Made by a program: the position numbers and the translations under genes. This document shows positions 10,910 to 19,847 of a stretch of DNA of 64,000 nt, piece by piece. The notes below the pieces were generated by a model. The model was not told the DNA's origin and made no database searches. It saw nothing but the letters and a program-made list of their open reading frames with translations. The first letter of the stretch is position 1. Each line of letters begins with the position of its first letter. Source of the DNA: Chitinophaga sp. Cy-1792 (GTDB taxonomy: Bacteria > Bacteroidota > Bacteroidia > Chitinophagales > Chitinophagaceae); the NCBI RefSeq assembly GCF_011752935.1, contig NZ_VWWO01000003.1:1116001-1180000 (forward strand), written 5' to 3'.

Positions 10910-13558
10910 TTAAAGTGATTTCAGACTTTCTTCTATCACTTTGATTTTTGCTTCGGCATCTTCTTTTTTCTTACGTTCCGCCTCTACTACTTCTGGTTTG
11001 GCATTGGCCACGAAACGCTCGTTGGAGAGTTTCTTCTCAACAGAAACCAGGAAGCCTTGCAGGTAAACCAGGTCTTTCTCCAGCGTTTCTTTCTGCGCGC
11101 TCAGATCCAGTTCTACTTCGCTACCCAGGTAGAATTTATCTTTCTGAACAACGAGGGTGATACAGCCAGGAACCGCTTCCTGTACATAGATCACTTCTTT
11201 TGCATTTACCTGTTTTGCCAGGATGCTTTCAATTTGTTTGAAAGCATTTTCGTGTTTGGTTTCGATATGCAGCACGATCTCGTCTTTCGGCTTGATCTGG
11301 TTTTTCTGTCTTGCCTCACGGATGGCTGTGATTACTTCCTGCGCCAGCAGACCTTCAGTGAGTGTAGCATGAGATGGTGCTTCAGGAGCAACAAATTGCA
11401 ACAGCATCAGCGAATCACCTTCGTTACGGTATTTCAGGTGCTGGTAGATCTCTTCCGTGATGAAAGGCATATACGGGTGCAGTAACTGCATCAGCTGCTC
11501 GAAGAAGGAAACGGTCTGGTTGTAAAGAGAAGCAGGTATTGCTTGCTCAAAGCCAGGCTTCACCCATTCCAGGTACCAGGAGCAGAAGTCGTCCCAGATA
11601 AGACGGTACAGCGATTTCAGTCCTTCGCTCAGGCGGAAAGTATCGTGCAGGTTGGCTACTTCCGCTTTTACTTCACGGAGGCGGCTTTCGAACCATTTAA
11701 CAGCGAAGTGGTCAGCTGCAACATTCTGCTGGTCTACTTCCTGACGGCCTTCCCACATTTTGATCAGTTTCAGCGCGTTCCACATTTTATTGTTGAACAT
11801 GCGTCCCTGTTCACAGCTGGAATCATCGAAGAGCAGGTCGTTTCCGGCTGGAGAAGCGATCATGATACCGAAACGAACGGCATCAGCGCCATATTGGTGA
11901 ATGAGTTCCAGCAAATCAGGGGAGTTCCCCAGTTGCTTACTCATCTTACGGCCCAGTTTATCACGCACCATACCGGTGAAGTAAACGTCGTCGAAAGGTT
12001 TCACCTCTTTATATTCCAGTCCTGCCATCACCATACGTGCTACCCAGAAGAAGATGATATCCTGTCCGGTTACCAGTACATTGGTAGGGTAGTAGTAGTT
12101 GATGTCGGCATTATCCGGGCTGGAGATACCATTAAATACTTCCATTGGCCATAACCAGGAGGAGAACCAGGTATCGAGGCAGTCCTCGTCTTGTTTAAGG
12201 TCGGCGGCAGCTACGGTGATACCGCGTGCTGCAAACTGTGCAACTGCTTCTTTGGCAGTGGCAGCCACTTCAAAGGAGCCGTCGTTGGTATACCAGGCCG
12301 GGATCTGTTGGCCCCACCACAGCTGGCGGGAGATACACCAGTCTTTCACGTTCTCCATCCAGTATTTGTAGGTAGCGAGGAACCTGTCGCCCGGGTGGAT
12401 TTTTACATCACCATTTACAACAGCGTCCAGTGCTGGTTTGGCCAGTTCGGCCATTTTCACGAACCACTGGGTTGAGATACGTGGTTCTACCACGGTATCC
12501 GGGTTACGCTGGCTGTAGCCAACGCGGGTAGTATATTCCTGGTCTTTAACGAGTGCGCCGGATTCGTCCAGGGCAGCAATTACCTTTTTACGGGCAACGA
12601 AGCGGTCTTCACCAACAAAAACAACTGCCGCTGCGCTGAGCGTACCGTCGTCGTTGAGGGTGTCGATTACTTCCAGGTTATGTTTCAGACCGAGGTTGTA
12701 GTCATTGATATCGTGTGCTGGCGTTACCTTCAGTGCACCAGTACCGAATTCTTTATCCACGTACGTGTCAAAGATGATCGGTATAGCGCGGTTTACCAGT
12801 GGTACGATGGCGGAACAACCTTTCAGGTGTGTGTAGCGCTCGTCTTCCGGATTAACGCAGATAGCGGTATCGCCCATGATGGTTTCAGGACGTTGTGTCG
12901 CGATGGTGATAAACTCGCCGGTTGGTTTGCCGGAAGCATCTGTCAGCGCGTATTTAACGTGATACAGCTTACCCTGGATGTCTTTGTATTCTACTTCCTC
13001 ATCACTGAGGGCAGTTTTAGCTTTCGGGTCCCAGTTGATCATGCGGGCGCCGCGGTAGATCTTGCCTTTCTGGTAAAGGTCAATAAATACCCTGATGACT
13101 GCTTTGTAGTAGTGATCGTCCATGGTAAAGGTTACACGGTCCCAATCGCAGGAGCAGCCTAGTTTTTTGATCTGATGGTAGATGATACCGCCGTATTTAT
13201 CTTTCCATTCAAATGCATATTTGAGAAACTCTTCGCGGGTCAGCTGAGATTTTTCAATCCCTTTCTCGCGTTTGAGCATGTCTACAACTTTAGCCTCTGT
13301 AGCGATGGAAGCGTGGTCAGAGCCGGGTACCCAGCAGGCGTTGAAGCCACTCATGCGGGCACGGCGCACCAGGATATCCTGTACGGTTTCGTTGAGGGTA
13401 TGCCCTAGGTGCAGTACTCCAGTAACGTTTGGAGGAGGAATGACGACAGTAAAAGGTTTACGGCCATCAGGTACAGACCTGAAATAGCCTTTATCCATCC
13501 ATTGCTGATACCATTTTTCCTCAACCGTTCCTGGTTGGTAATTCTTTGAAAGTTCCAT
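10910..13558 (-). CDS. valS: Valine--tRNA ligase
   Basis: Class I aminoacyl-tRNA synthetase charging tRNA-Val. Motifs seen: PPPNVTGVLHLGH (HIGH box), GSDHASIATE, the editing-domain segment TQRPETIMGDTAICVNP, GQDIIFFWVARM, and GRKMSKQLGNSP (KMSKS box), plus a C-terminal coiled-coil arm rich in Lys/Glu. The open frame extends to 13600, but the start at 13558 (MELSKNYQPGTVEEKW) matches the family and a promoter lies inside the extension; this gives 882 residues. Confidence 0.97.
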   Translation of the reverse strand: MELSKNYQPGTVEEKWYQQWMDKGYFRSVPDGRKPFTVVIPPPNVTGVLHLGHTLNETVQDILVRRARMSGFNACWVPGSDHASIATEAKVVDMLKREKGIEKSQLTREEFLKYAFEWKDKYGGIIYHQIKKLGCSCDWDRVTFTMDDHYYKAVIRVFIDLYQKGKIYRGARMINWDPKAKTALSDEEVEYKDIQGKLYHVKYALTDASGKPTGEFITIATQRPETIMGDTAICVNPEDERYTHLKGCSAIVPLVNRAIPIIFDTYVDKEFGTGALKVTPAHDINDYNLGLKHNLEVIDTLNDDGTLSAAAVVFVGEDRFVARKKVIAALDESGALVKDQEYTTRVGYSQRNPDTVVEPRISTQWFVKMAELAKPALDAVVNGDVKIHPGDRFLATYKYWMENVKDWCISRQLWWGQQIPAWYTNDGSFEVAATAKEAVAQFAARGITVAAADLKQDEDCLDTWFSSWLWPMEVFNGISSPDNADINYYYPTNVLVTGQDIIFFWVARMVMAGLEYKEVKPFDDVYFTGMVRDKLGRKMSKQLGNSPDLLELIHQYGADAVRFGIMIASPAGNDLLFDDSSCEQGRMFNNKMWNALKLIKMWEGRQEVDQQNVAADHFAVKWFESRLREVKAEVANLHDTFRLSEGLKSLYRLIWDDFCSWYLEWVKPGFEQAIPASLYNQTVSFFEQLMQLLHPYMPFITEEIYQHLKYRNEGDSLMLLQFVAPEAPSHATLTEGLLAQEVITAIREARQKNQIKPKDEIVLHIETKHENAFKQIESILAKQVNAKEVIYVQEAVPGCITLVVQKDKFYLGSEVELDLSAQKETLEKDLVYLQGFLVSVEKKLSNERFVANAKPEVVEAERKKKEDAEAKIKVIEESLKSL

Positions 13559-13579
13559 GCTATTAATAATATAAGTCCG

Positions 13580-13610
13580 CAAAAATAGATAAAAAAGCAA
13601 TCTGTTAAAA
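13580..13610 (-). promoter_or_regulatory. Probable valS promoter
   Basis: Minus strand: TTTT at 13610-13607, 19 nt, then TATTTTTG at 13587-13580, an exact TAnnTTTG. It overlaps the upstream extension of the valS frame and so supports the start at 13558. Confidence 0.6.
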
Positions 13611-13662
13611 CACCTCCTTTACAGGGCACTGACATAGCGTTGACATAAAGGAAACCGGTACA

Positions 13663-14679
13663 TTATTTCAATCCCTCGATTACTTTACAGGTCCTTTCCA
13701 CCATTTCCGGTATGATATCGAGATGTAGCACCATTCTTACCTGGGAGTCGGAGATAGGCTGTACCAGGATTCCTTCCATTTTGAGGTATTCGGCAAACTG
13801 CTGCGGGTTCAGGTGGCCTTTCACCTCAAATATCAGGATATTGGTTTCTACCGGGTAGATTTCCCCTACGAAGGATTTTTCTGCCAGGGTGCCGGCAATT
13901 TTTTTCGCATGCAGGTGGTCTTCAGTGAGTCGTTGTATATTGTTCTCCATAGCGTAGATGCCGGTGGCTGCCATGTAGCCTGCCTGGCGTAAGCCGCCGC
14001 CTAATCTTTTACGGACGCGGCGGGCCGCTTTGATATAATCTTTACTACCCATGAGAACAGACCCCATCGGACACCCCATTCCTTTATTAAGGCATACCGA
14101 GATACTATCGAATACCTGGCCGTAGGCTTTCGGGTCCTGGCCGGTGGCAACGATCGCATTGAAGAGGCGGGCGCCATCGAGGTGGAGTCCTAAGTTGTGC
14201 TGCGTACATACATTGCGTATTGATAATATATCTTGCCATGTATAGCAACAGCCGCCACCCCTGTTGGATGTATTTTCCAGGCAAACGAGGCTGGTATTGG
14301 CGCGGTGGATATCATCCGGCTGTATGGCCGCCACCACCTGACCGGCAGTGATCATGCCACGGATGCCATGGATAGGATGGACCTGCGCCCCCGAAGTAGC
14401 CGCGATACCGCCACCTTCATATAAATATACATGCGACAGGTGGCTGCAGATGACCTCATCACCGGGCTGGGTATGCACATTGATACCTATCTGGTTGGAC
14501 ATTGTGCCGGAAGGGCAGTATAAAGCTGCCTCTTTGCCAAAATAATCTGCCATCATGGCTTCCAGTTTGTTGACGCTCGGGTCCTCGCCAAAAACATCAT
14601 CGCCGGTTTCGGCAGTATACATCGCCTGTAACATGCCATGGCCGGGCTTAGTAAAAGTATCGCTGCGAAAATCGATCAT
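13663..14679 (-). CDS. ltaE: Low-specificity L-threonine aldolase
   Basis: A 338-residue PLP enzyme of the beta-eliminating lyase fold that splits L-threonine/allo-threonine to glycine and acetaldehyde. It begins with the diagnostic IDFRSDTFTKPG and contains GDDVFGEDPSVN, YCPSGTMSNQI, HLDGARLFNA and SVCLNKGMGCPMGS, where the Lys is the expected cofactor-binding residue. Full length. It shares strand with valS, 104 bp upstream of it, but valS has its own promoter. Confidence 0.93.
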   Translation of the reverse strand: MIDFRSDTFTKPGHGMLQAMYTAETGDDVFGEDPSVNKLEAMMADYFGKEAALYCPSGTMSNQIGINVHTQPGDEVICSHLSHVYLYEGGGIAATSGAQVHPIHGIRGMITAGQVVAAIQPDDIHRANTSLVCLENTSNRGGGCCYTWQDILSIRNVCTQHNLGLHLDGARLFNAIVATGQDPKAYGQVFDSISVCLNKGMGCPMGSVLMGSKDYIKAARRVRKRLGGGLRQAGYMAATGIYAMENNIQRLTEDHLHAKKIAGTLAEKSFVGEIYPVETNILIFEVKGHLNPQQFAEYLKMEGILVQPISDSQVRMVLHLDIIPEMVERTCKVIEGLK

Positions 14680-15009
14680 AGATATTGGAAAATTTGCAAA
14701 GTCTGTTATGGTAAATTAGTTAAGATGAATGGTTTATGAAGATTTTTTGTCAATTGTTAAAATTTGACTAAAGCTACGTTACGAGAGAACTAAATGGCTA
14801 TGATATTTCGTTAATAATGGGTAATTTACTTGTACAAGATGCAAAGCAAGGAAGATTTGGTAGTGTGATTCGTTAGCACGATCTTTGCAGGCTAATTTGA
14901 AACAAAAAGCAGATAGAGAGAGAAAGTTTGTAAGTTAGATAATTTTATATTTTCAAACAAAATATTTCTTCCTCTGTTACTTTATTTATAAACCAATACA
15001 ATTTTTCAT
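14680..15009. other. Divergent intergenic region ltaE / rpoD
   Basis: 330 bp without a convincing gene. It contains the predicted rpoD promoter at 14856-14887 and leaves a 5' leader of roughly 115 nt for the sigma factor mRNA. The rest is AT-rich with no obvious structure. Confidence 0.7.
14856..14887 (+). promoter_or_regulatory. Probable rpoD promoter
   Basis: TTTG at 14856-14859, 20-nt spacer, then GATCTTTG at 14880-14887 (one mismatch to TAnnTTTG). Confidence 0.5.
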
Positions 15010-15867
15010 ATGAGGCAACTTAAAATTGCCACCCAGATCACCAATCGTGATTCGCAGGCGGTAGAAAAGTACCTGCAGGAAATCTCGAAGATCCCTTTGT
15101 TAACACCTGAGGAAGAGACCGTTTTGGCGCAGCGTATAAAAATGGGCGATCAAAAGGCTCTTGAAAGATTGACGACAGGAAACCTTCGTTTCGTTGTTTC
15201 TGTAGCAAAGCAATATCAGCATCAGGGGCTTAGCCTCAGTGACCTCATCAATGAAGGTAATCTAGGGTTGATCAAGGCGGCGCAACGTTTCGATGAAACA
15301 AAGGGCTTCAAATTCATCTCTTATGCTGTATGGTGGATTCGCCAATCCATTTTACAGGCGTTAGCTGAACAAGGTCGTCTTGTTCGTCTGCCGCAAAATA
15401 AAATTGGCACTTATAACAAAGCGAACAAAGCCTACATGGCATTTGAACAGGAAAACGAACGTGAACCTTCTACCGAGGAACTCGCAGAAATCCTGGAAAT
15501 GTCCGAATCGGAAATTAACAATATCTTCCAGAGCAATACCCGTCATATGTCACTGGATGCCCCAGTACATGAAGCTGAAGACGTAGCTATGGGCGACCTC
15601 CTGGAAGGTGGCGATATTACCGACGACGATGTAATGCGCGATTCATTACGTGAAGAGATCCGCAGGGTCCTGAAATCACTCAGCCCTCGTGAAGCAGAAA
15701 TCGTGAACGCTTATTTCGGTCTGGATGGAGAAAACGGAGCAACAATCGAACAAATCGGTCAGAAATACGATCTGACAAAAGAAAGAATCAGGCAAATTAA
15801 AGAACGCGCAATCAAGAGACTGCAAAAAGCTCGTTACAGCGGCGCTTTAAAATCCTATCTGGGATAA
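15010..15867 (+). CDS. rpoD: Primary RNA polymerase sigma factor (RpoD/SigA, Bacteroidota short form)
   Basis: The housekeeping sigma factor that directs RNA polymerase to TTTG/TAnnTTTG promoters. The 285 residues start with MRQLKIATQITNRDSQ and lack region 1.1, as usual in this phylum. Region 1.2: VEKYLQEISKIPLLTPEEE; region 2: NLRFVVSVAKQYQHQGLSLSDLINEGNLGL and YAVWWIRQSI; region 4 helix-turn-helix: ATIEQIGQKYDLTKERIRQI. Monocistronic with a long leader and a terminator at 15961. Confidence 0.97.
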   Translation: MRQLKIATQITNRDSQAVEKYLQEISKIPLLTPEEETVLAQRIKMGDQKALERLTTGNLRFVVSVAKQYQHQGLSLSDLINEGNLGLIKAAQRFDETKGFKFISYAVWWIRQSILQALAEQGRLVRLPQNKIGTYNKANKAYMAFEQENEREPSTEELAEILEMSESEINNIFQSNTRHMSLDAPVHEAEDVAMGDLLEGGDITDDDVMRDSLREEIRRVLKSLSPREAEIVNAYFGLDGENGATIEQIGQKYDLTKERIRQIKERAIKRLQKARYSGALKSYLG

Positions 15868-15960
15868 TCAATTTTTTAAATTTATGATCCCGAAGTTGGG
15901 AAACCCCCAATTTCCTCATCACGAAAGCAAGAAATCTATATATCCTCTTTATTCTATAAG

Positions 15961-15995
15961 AACACCGGCCGGTATTTCCATGGCCGGTGTTTTTA
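15961..15995 (+). terminator. rpoD terminator
   Basis: 10-bp stem AACACCGGCC / GGCCGGTGTT followed by TTTTATTTTG. Confidence 0.85.
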
Positions 15996-16011
15996 TTTTG
16001 CAAACACAACG

Positions 16012-16019
16012 TATTTTTG
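16012..16019 (+). promoter_or_regulatory. Probable -7 element for trxB
   Basis: TATTTTTG, exact TAnnTTTG, 52 bp before the trxB ATG. The only T-rich -33 candidate at suitable spacing (15990-15993) is the T-tract of the rpoD terminator. Confidence 0.5.
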
Positions 16020-16070
16020 CAGACTAGTCATATACCAATCATTGAATATTTATACCAGTAACTTAGTAGT

Positions 16071-17021
16071 ATGGAAAACAAGAATCAGCAAGAACATGTG
16101 CATTTACTGATCATCGGTTCCGGCCCCGCCGGCTACACCGCAGCGATATATGCCGCCAGAGCCAACCTCAAACCTGTGCTGTACCAAGGTATCCAGCCAG
16201 GTGGCCAGCTCACCATCACCACTGAAGTAGAAAACTACCCAGGATACCCGGAAGGAATCCAAGGCCCTGAAATGATGGTCGATTTCGAAAAACAAGCTAC
16301 CAGAATGGGTGCCGACATCCGTTATGGCCTGGCTACCTCTGTCGACTTCAGCCAACAGCCTTATAAAATTATCATCGACGAAGAAAAGACAATCACCGCC
16401 GACGCCGTGATCATCGCCACCGGAGCCTCCGCTAAATGGCTCGGTATTCCTTCCGAACAACGCCTCAACGGTAGCGGTGTATCTGCATGCGCCGTTTGTG
16501 ACGGGTTCTTCTTCCGTGGTAAAGAAGTTGCCATCGTTGGCGCCGGTGATACCGCCGCCGAAGAAGCACTCTACCTCTCCAAAATGTGCAGCACCGTTCA
16601 CATGCTCGTACGTCGCGGCGAAATGCGCGCCTCTAAAGTGATGCAGGACCGCGTCCTCAAAACTTCCAACATCATCGTTTACTGGAATTCTGAAACAGAT
16701 GAAGTACTCGGCGATAAAAAAGTAGAAGCCATCCGCATCCGCAACAATAAAACCAATGAACTCAAAGAAGTGCCTGTAAGCGCCTTCTTCGTAGCCATCG
16801 GACACCAGCCTAACTCCGCTATCTTTAAAGAATACCTGGAACTCGACGATCAGGACTATATCGTTACCGTTCCTGGTACCTCCCGTACCAACGTTGAAGG
16901 CGTTTTCGCCTGCGGCGACGTACAGGATAAAATCTACCGCCAGGCTGTAACCGCCGCCGGTAGCGGTTGTATGGCTGCCCTCGACGCAGAAAGATATCTC
17001 TCTGCCAAAGGCCACCACTAA
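16071..17021 (+). CDS. trxB: Thioredoxin-disulfide reductase
   Basis: FAD- and NADPH-dependent enzyme that reduces thioredoxin. The 316 residues show the FAD motif GSGPAGYTAAIYAARA (residues 16-31), the redox-active CAVC at 140-143, the NADPH motif GAGDTAAEEALYL and the second FAD motif EGVFACGDVQD. Length is typical of bacterial TrxB. Followed by a terminator before folB. Confidence 0.97.
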   Translation: MENKNQQEHVHLLIIGSGPAGYTAAIYAARANLKPVLYQGIQPGGQLTITTEVENYPGYPEGIQGPEMMVDFEKQATRMGADIRYGLATSVDFSQQPYKIIIDEEKTITADAVIIATGASAKWLGIPSEQRLNGSGVSACAVCDGFFFRGKEVAIVGAGDTAAEEALYLSKMCSTVHMLVRRGEMRASKVMQDRVLKTSNIIVYWNSETDEVLGDKKVEAIRIRNNKTNELKEVPVSAFFVAIGHQPNSAIFKEYLELDDQDYIVTVPGTSRTNVEGVFACGDVQDKIYRQAVTAAGSGCMAALDAERYLSAKGHH

Positions 17022-17049
17022 TATTATCTCCGATAATACCATATTATCA

Positions 17050-17087
17050 ATGCCGGGCCAGCATCGCGCGAACCCGGCATTCTTTTT
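17050..17087 (+). terminator. trxB terminator
   Basis: 8-bp GC-rich stem ATGCCGGG / CCCGGCAT, 15-nt loop, then TCTTTTT. Confidence 0.75.
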
Positions 17088-17108
17088 ACCTCCCATTCTT
17101 ATCAGCTC

Positions 17109-17459
17109 ATGCTTACCATCGCTCTGGAACAAGCCCGGTTTCATGCCTACCACGGATTCTTCCCCGAAGAAACCATCATCGGCAACGAATTTGTCCTGGA
17201 TATATATGTTCGTATACCCGGCACCGTACCCATCGAAGATCTTTCCGAAACTGTTAACTATCAAGGTATTTACGAGATAGCTAAAGCGGTAATGGACATC
17301 CCTAAACCACTCCTGGAAGAAGTGGTCTACATCATCACAGCGCAACTGAAACTCCGCTACCCGGGCATCACACACAGCACCGTTACCCTTCGTAAACTCA
17401 ATCCTCCCATGGGAGCCAGCATACGCAATTCCATGGTAAGCCTGGAAAAAGATTACTGA
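17109..17459 (+). CDS. folB: Dihydroneopterin aldolase
   Basis: Folate synthesis: cleaves 7,8-dihydroneopterin to 6-hydroxymethyl-dihydropterin and glycolaldehyde. The 116-residue protein has the family signature at its start (ALEQARFHAYHGFFPEET), the YQGIYEIAKAVM segment and the C-terminal strand VTLRKLNPPMGA. Full length, with all parts of the T-fold present. A single gene here; other folate genes are not adjacent. Confidence 0.92.
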   Translation: MLTIALEQARFHAYHGFFPEETIIGNEFVLDIYVRIPGTVPIEDLSETVNYQGIYEIAKAVMDIPKPLLEEVVYIITAQLKLRYPGITHSTVTLRKLNPPMGASIRNSMVSLEKDY

Positions 17460-17558
17460 TGTATTCCACTTAACCTTACCGGTTTTAATTTGTTATTTTT
17501 CGTAGATTTATAATTGTACGAACCCAAACAAATTCAAAAACTAAAAAATACCTGTCCT

Positions 17559-18314
17559 ATGGTGAAGAAAATCATTACAGTTTCCCTATTGCTCTTCACA
17601 GCATTGCTAGCCAAAAGCCAGACCGTCGATGAAATGGTAGCCCAGGCAAAGCAGTTGGAAACCCAGATGAAAGAACAGGAAGCTTTTGATAAGGATAAGG
17701 AAATTCTTAAAATAGATCCCAACCAGTTTGATGCACTGGTACAGGCCAGTGAAATGTCGTCCCGAATCGGTAACAGACAAAAAGAAAAATCGGATAAAAT
17801 TACCTGGTTCAATCAGGCAAAGGATTATGCGCAAGAAGCACTTAAGGTAAATCCGAATAGCGCGATGTCGAACTACGTAATGGCAGTAGCCATGGGCCGC
17901 ATCGCACTGATCTCCGGCGCTAAAGACAAAGTAGCCGCCTCTAAAGACGTTAAAAAATATGCTGAACTAGCCATCAAATTTGACCCTAAAATGGGACCGG
18001 CATGGCATGTACTGGGAAAATGGAACTTCGAAGTAGCCAACCTCAACGTATTTGAACGCAGCGCAGCTAAAATGCTCTTCGGCGGAATCCCCGATGGCTC
18101 CATGGCAAATGCCATCGCTGATTATGAAAAATGCCGCCAGCTGGCGCCAGGCTTTATTCTTAACTACTACGAACTGGCGCGCGCCTATAAAGCAAACGAT
18201 CAGCAGGACAAAGCTATTGAAGTGCTTAAAAAAGCTCTCACACTCAGAAATATTGCCTACGATGATACCAGCATAAAAGCGGATTGCAAGAAAATGCTGG
18301 ATGATCTGCAATAA
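17559..18314 (+). CDS. Exported tetratricopeptide-repeat protein
   Basis: A 251-residue protein with signal peptide MVKKIITVSLLLFTALLAKSQ and several TPR-like helices, e.g. ILKIDPNQFDALVQASEM, EALKVNPNSAMSNYVMAVAMG and the C-terminal YYELARAYKANDQQDKAIEV. TPR proteins mediate protein-protein contacts; the partner is unknown. The open frame begins at 17514, but the ATG at 17559 starts a proper signal peptide. Convergent with the MATE gene, with paired hairpins between them. Confidence 0.8.
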   Translation: MVKKIITVSLLLFTALLAKSQTVDEMVAQAKQLETQMKEQEAFDKDKEILKIDPNQFDALVQASEMSSRIGNRQKEKSDKITWFNQAKDYAQEALKVNPNSAMSNYVMAVAMGRIALISGAKDKVAASKDVKKYAELAIKFDPKMGPAWHVLGKWNFEVANLNVFERSAAKMLFGGIPDGSMANAIADYEKCRQLAPGFILNYYELARAYKANDQQDKAIEVLKKALTLRNIAYDDTSIKADCKKMLDDLQ

Positions 18315-18331
18315 ATTATAAAATATTTTAA

Positions 18332-18374
18332 GAGAAACTCCCGTCAGCCGCAGGCTGACGGGAGTTTCTCTTTT
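18332..18374 (+). terminator. Terminator of the TPR gene
   Basis: 18-bp perfect stem (arm ends GAGAAACTCCCG..) with a GCA loop and a TTTT tail. Its right-arm end TTTCTC is shared with the hairpin at 18365-18409. Confidence 0.85.
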
Positions 18375-18409
18375 ATGGGGAGATCGAAGATCTCCCCATA
18401 AAAGAGAAA
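18365..18409 (-). terminator. Second hairpin, overlapping the first
   Basis: 21-bp perfect stem (core TATGGGGAGATC) with a GAA loop (18386-18388), directly downstream of the MATE stop on the minus strand. Its outer six bases are also part of the 18332-18370 stem, so the two full hairpins cannot form together. Confidence 0.65.
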
Positions 18410-18419
18410 ACTAATTGAA

Positions 18420-19751
18420 TTAAATAACTTTCCCCTTCCATCTACCACTCTTCAGGTATAAAGTACTGATCACCATAATGATAATCCAGTAAAAGAAATC
18501 AGCCCCCCAGGCATAAGCCAGCGGACTTTGCATTCTTTCTATCACCACATCACAATAAACCAGGTAACCTATAACCGCCAGGATCTCAGTAAACAGGTTC
18601 ATCCTGGTGTTGCCGGTACCGGTCACACCACTCAGCACTACTGCCGAAATCGCCATCAGTATGGTACTCAGGGAAATAACGCGTATGGAAGGTATCGCCG
18701 CAGTAATCAGATCTGCATCATTCGTATAAATGTGAAGCAGGGTATAAGGGAAGATGTTGACCAGTATGCAGATGACCAGCGCACAACCCAGACTGATCAA
18801 GGAAATCCGCCTGATAGCCATAAACACCTGGTCCGACTTACCCTGGCCAATCAGATTGCTGACCATCGTATTACAGGTAGCCGCCAGTGCCCAGGTAAAA
18901 ATCCCAAAGAACCCGAAAACACTGCGTAACATATTGGAAATGGCCAGTGGCCGCTCTCCCAGGTGTTCTATAAATATAAAAAACACGAACCAGCTGCCAA
19001 TGCTGAATAAAAATTGCACAATGATAGGAGCAGAAACATTCAGAATGTTTTTCAACACCTCCCAGGATGGCTTCATATAGCTAAAGAGACTATATTTAAT
19101 ATTATATCTCTTTATAAATAAAATACTGTACGCTACAATAAAACCAGTGGATTCTGCCAGTATACTGGCCACGGCAGCGCCATTCAGGCCCATTGGCTGA
19201 AATCCCAGCTTACCGAATATCAGTGTGTAGTCAAAATAGATATTTACGAGCTCCTGGAAAATAGAGGTGATGGCCAGTATCCTGGAGTGGCCGCTTCCGA
19301 TATAAAAGGCATTGGCCATACTCAGCATCATCAGCATCGGCAATCCCCAGATACGTATACGGATAAACGAAATGGCCGCGTTATAAATCTCAGGGTTATG
19401 TAATACATGTGAAAAGAAGTACGGTGTTGCCAGTAAGGTGATCATAATGGCCACCAGGGAACAGGCGAGTCCTAATATAAGTCCGTTGCCGAAAAGTTGC
19501 CCGATGCCGGCATATTGCAACTGTCCGGCACGGCGGGCAATCAATACCTGCATGCCGTTATTCAGACCATAGGCAATCATATACATCACCAGGTAATAAA
19601 TACCGGCAATACCGTTTGCCGCCAGCTCCAGTTCTCCTAACCTTCCCAGGAATGCGGTATTGGTCATATGATTTATCTGAGGGATGATCAGGGCCAGGCA
19701 TATAGGGGCTGCAATCTTAAAAATATCCCTGTTCGAAACTTCCAGTTGCAT
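18420..19751 (-). CDS. MATE family multidrug/toxin exporter
   Basis: A polytopic inner-membrane transporter of 443 residues with about 12 hydrophobic helices in two halves, typical of MATE proteins that exchange drugs or metabolites for Na+ or H+. Family-like segments: ICLALIIPQINHMTNTAFLGRLGELELAA at the start (read in pieces) and NTMVSNLIGQGKSDQVF at the second-half start. The open frame extends to 19802, but a -7 box at 19778-19785 lies in the extension, so the start at 19751 (MQLEVSNRDIFKI) is preferred. Substrate not predictable. Confidence 0.88.
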   Translation of the reverse strand: MQLEVSNRDIFKIAAPICLALIIPQINHMTNTAFLGRLGELELAANGIAGIYYLVMYMIAYGLNNGMQVLIARRAGQLQYAGIGQLFGNGLILGLACSLVAIMITLLATPYFFSHVLHNPEIYNAAISFIRIRIWGLPMLMMLSMANAFYIGSGHSRILAITSIFQELVNIYFDYTLIFGKLGFQPMGLNGAAVASILAESTGFIVAYSILFIKRYNIKYSLFSYMKPSWEVLKNILNVSAPIIVQFLFSIGSWFVFFIFIEHLGERPLAISNMLRSVFGFFGIFTWALAATCNTMVSNLIGQGKSDQVFMAIRRISLISLGCALVICILVNIFPYTLLHIYTNDADLITAAIPSIRVISLSTILMAISAVVLSGVTGTGNTRMNLFTEILAVIGYLVYCDVVIERMQSPLAYAWGADFFYWIIIMVISTLYLKSGRWKGKVI

Positions 19752-19777
19752 GTGCGCGTAACCGTATTTGGTGTTGG

Positions 19778-19785
19778 CAAAGATA
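19778..19785 (-). promoter_or_regulatory. Probable -7 element for the MATE gene
   Basis: Minus strand TATCTTTG, an exact TAnnTTTG, 26 bp before the chosen ATG. The -33 match is poor. Confidence 0.45.
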
Positions 19786-19847
19786 TACTTCCTTGAAGGC
19801 AATTAAAGTAAAAAGTTTATTATTGTGTTTCAATTGAACTCTATAAC

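Noticed and set aside
16104..17375. 423-codon open frame antisense to trxB and folB
   Set aside because: Both genes on the plus strand are unmistakable; the antisense frame has low-complexity, Gly/Phe/Asp-rich composition caused by codon bias.
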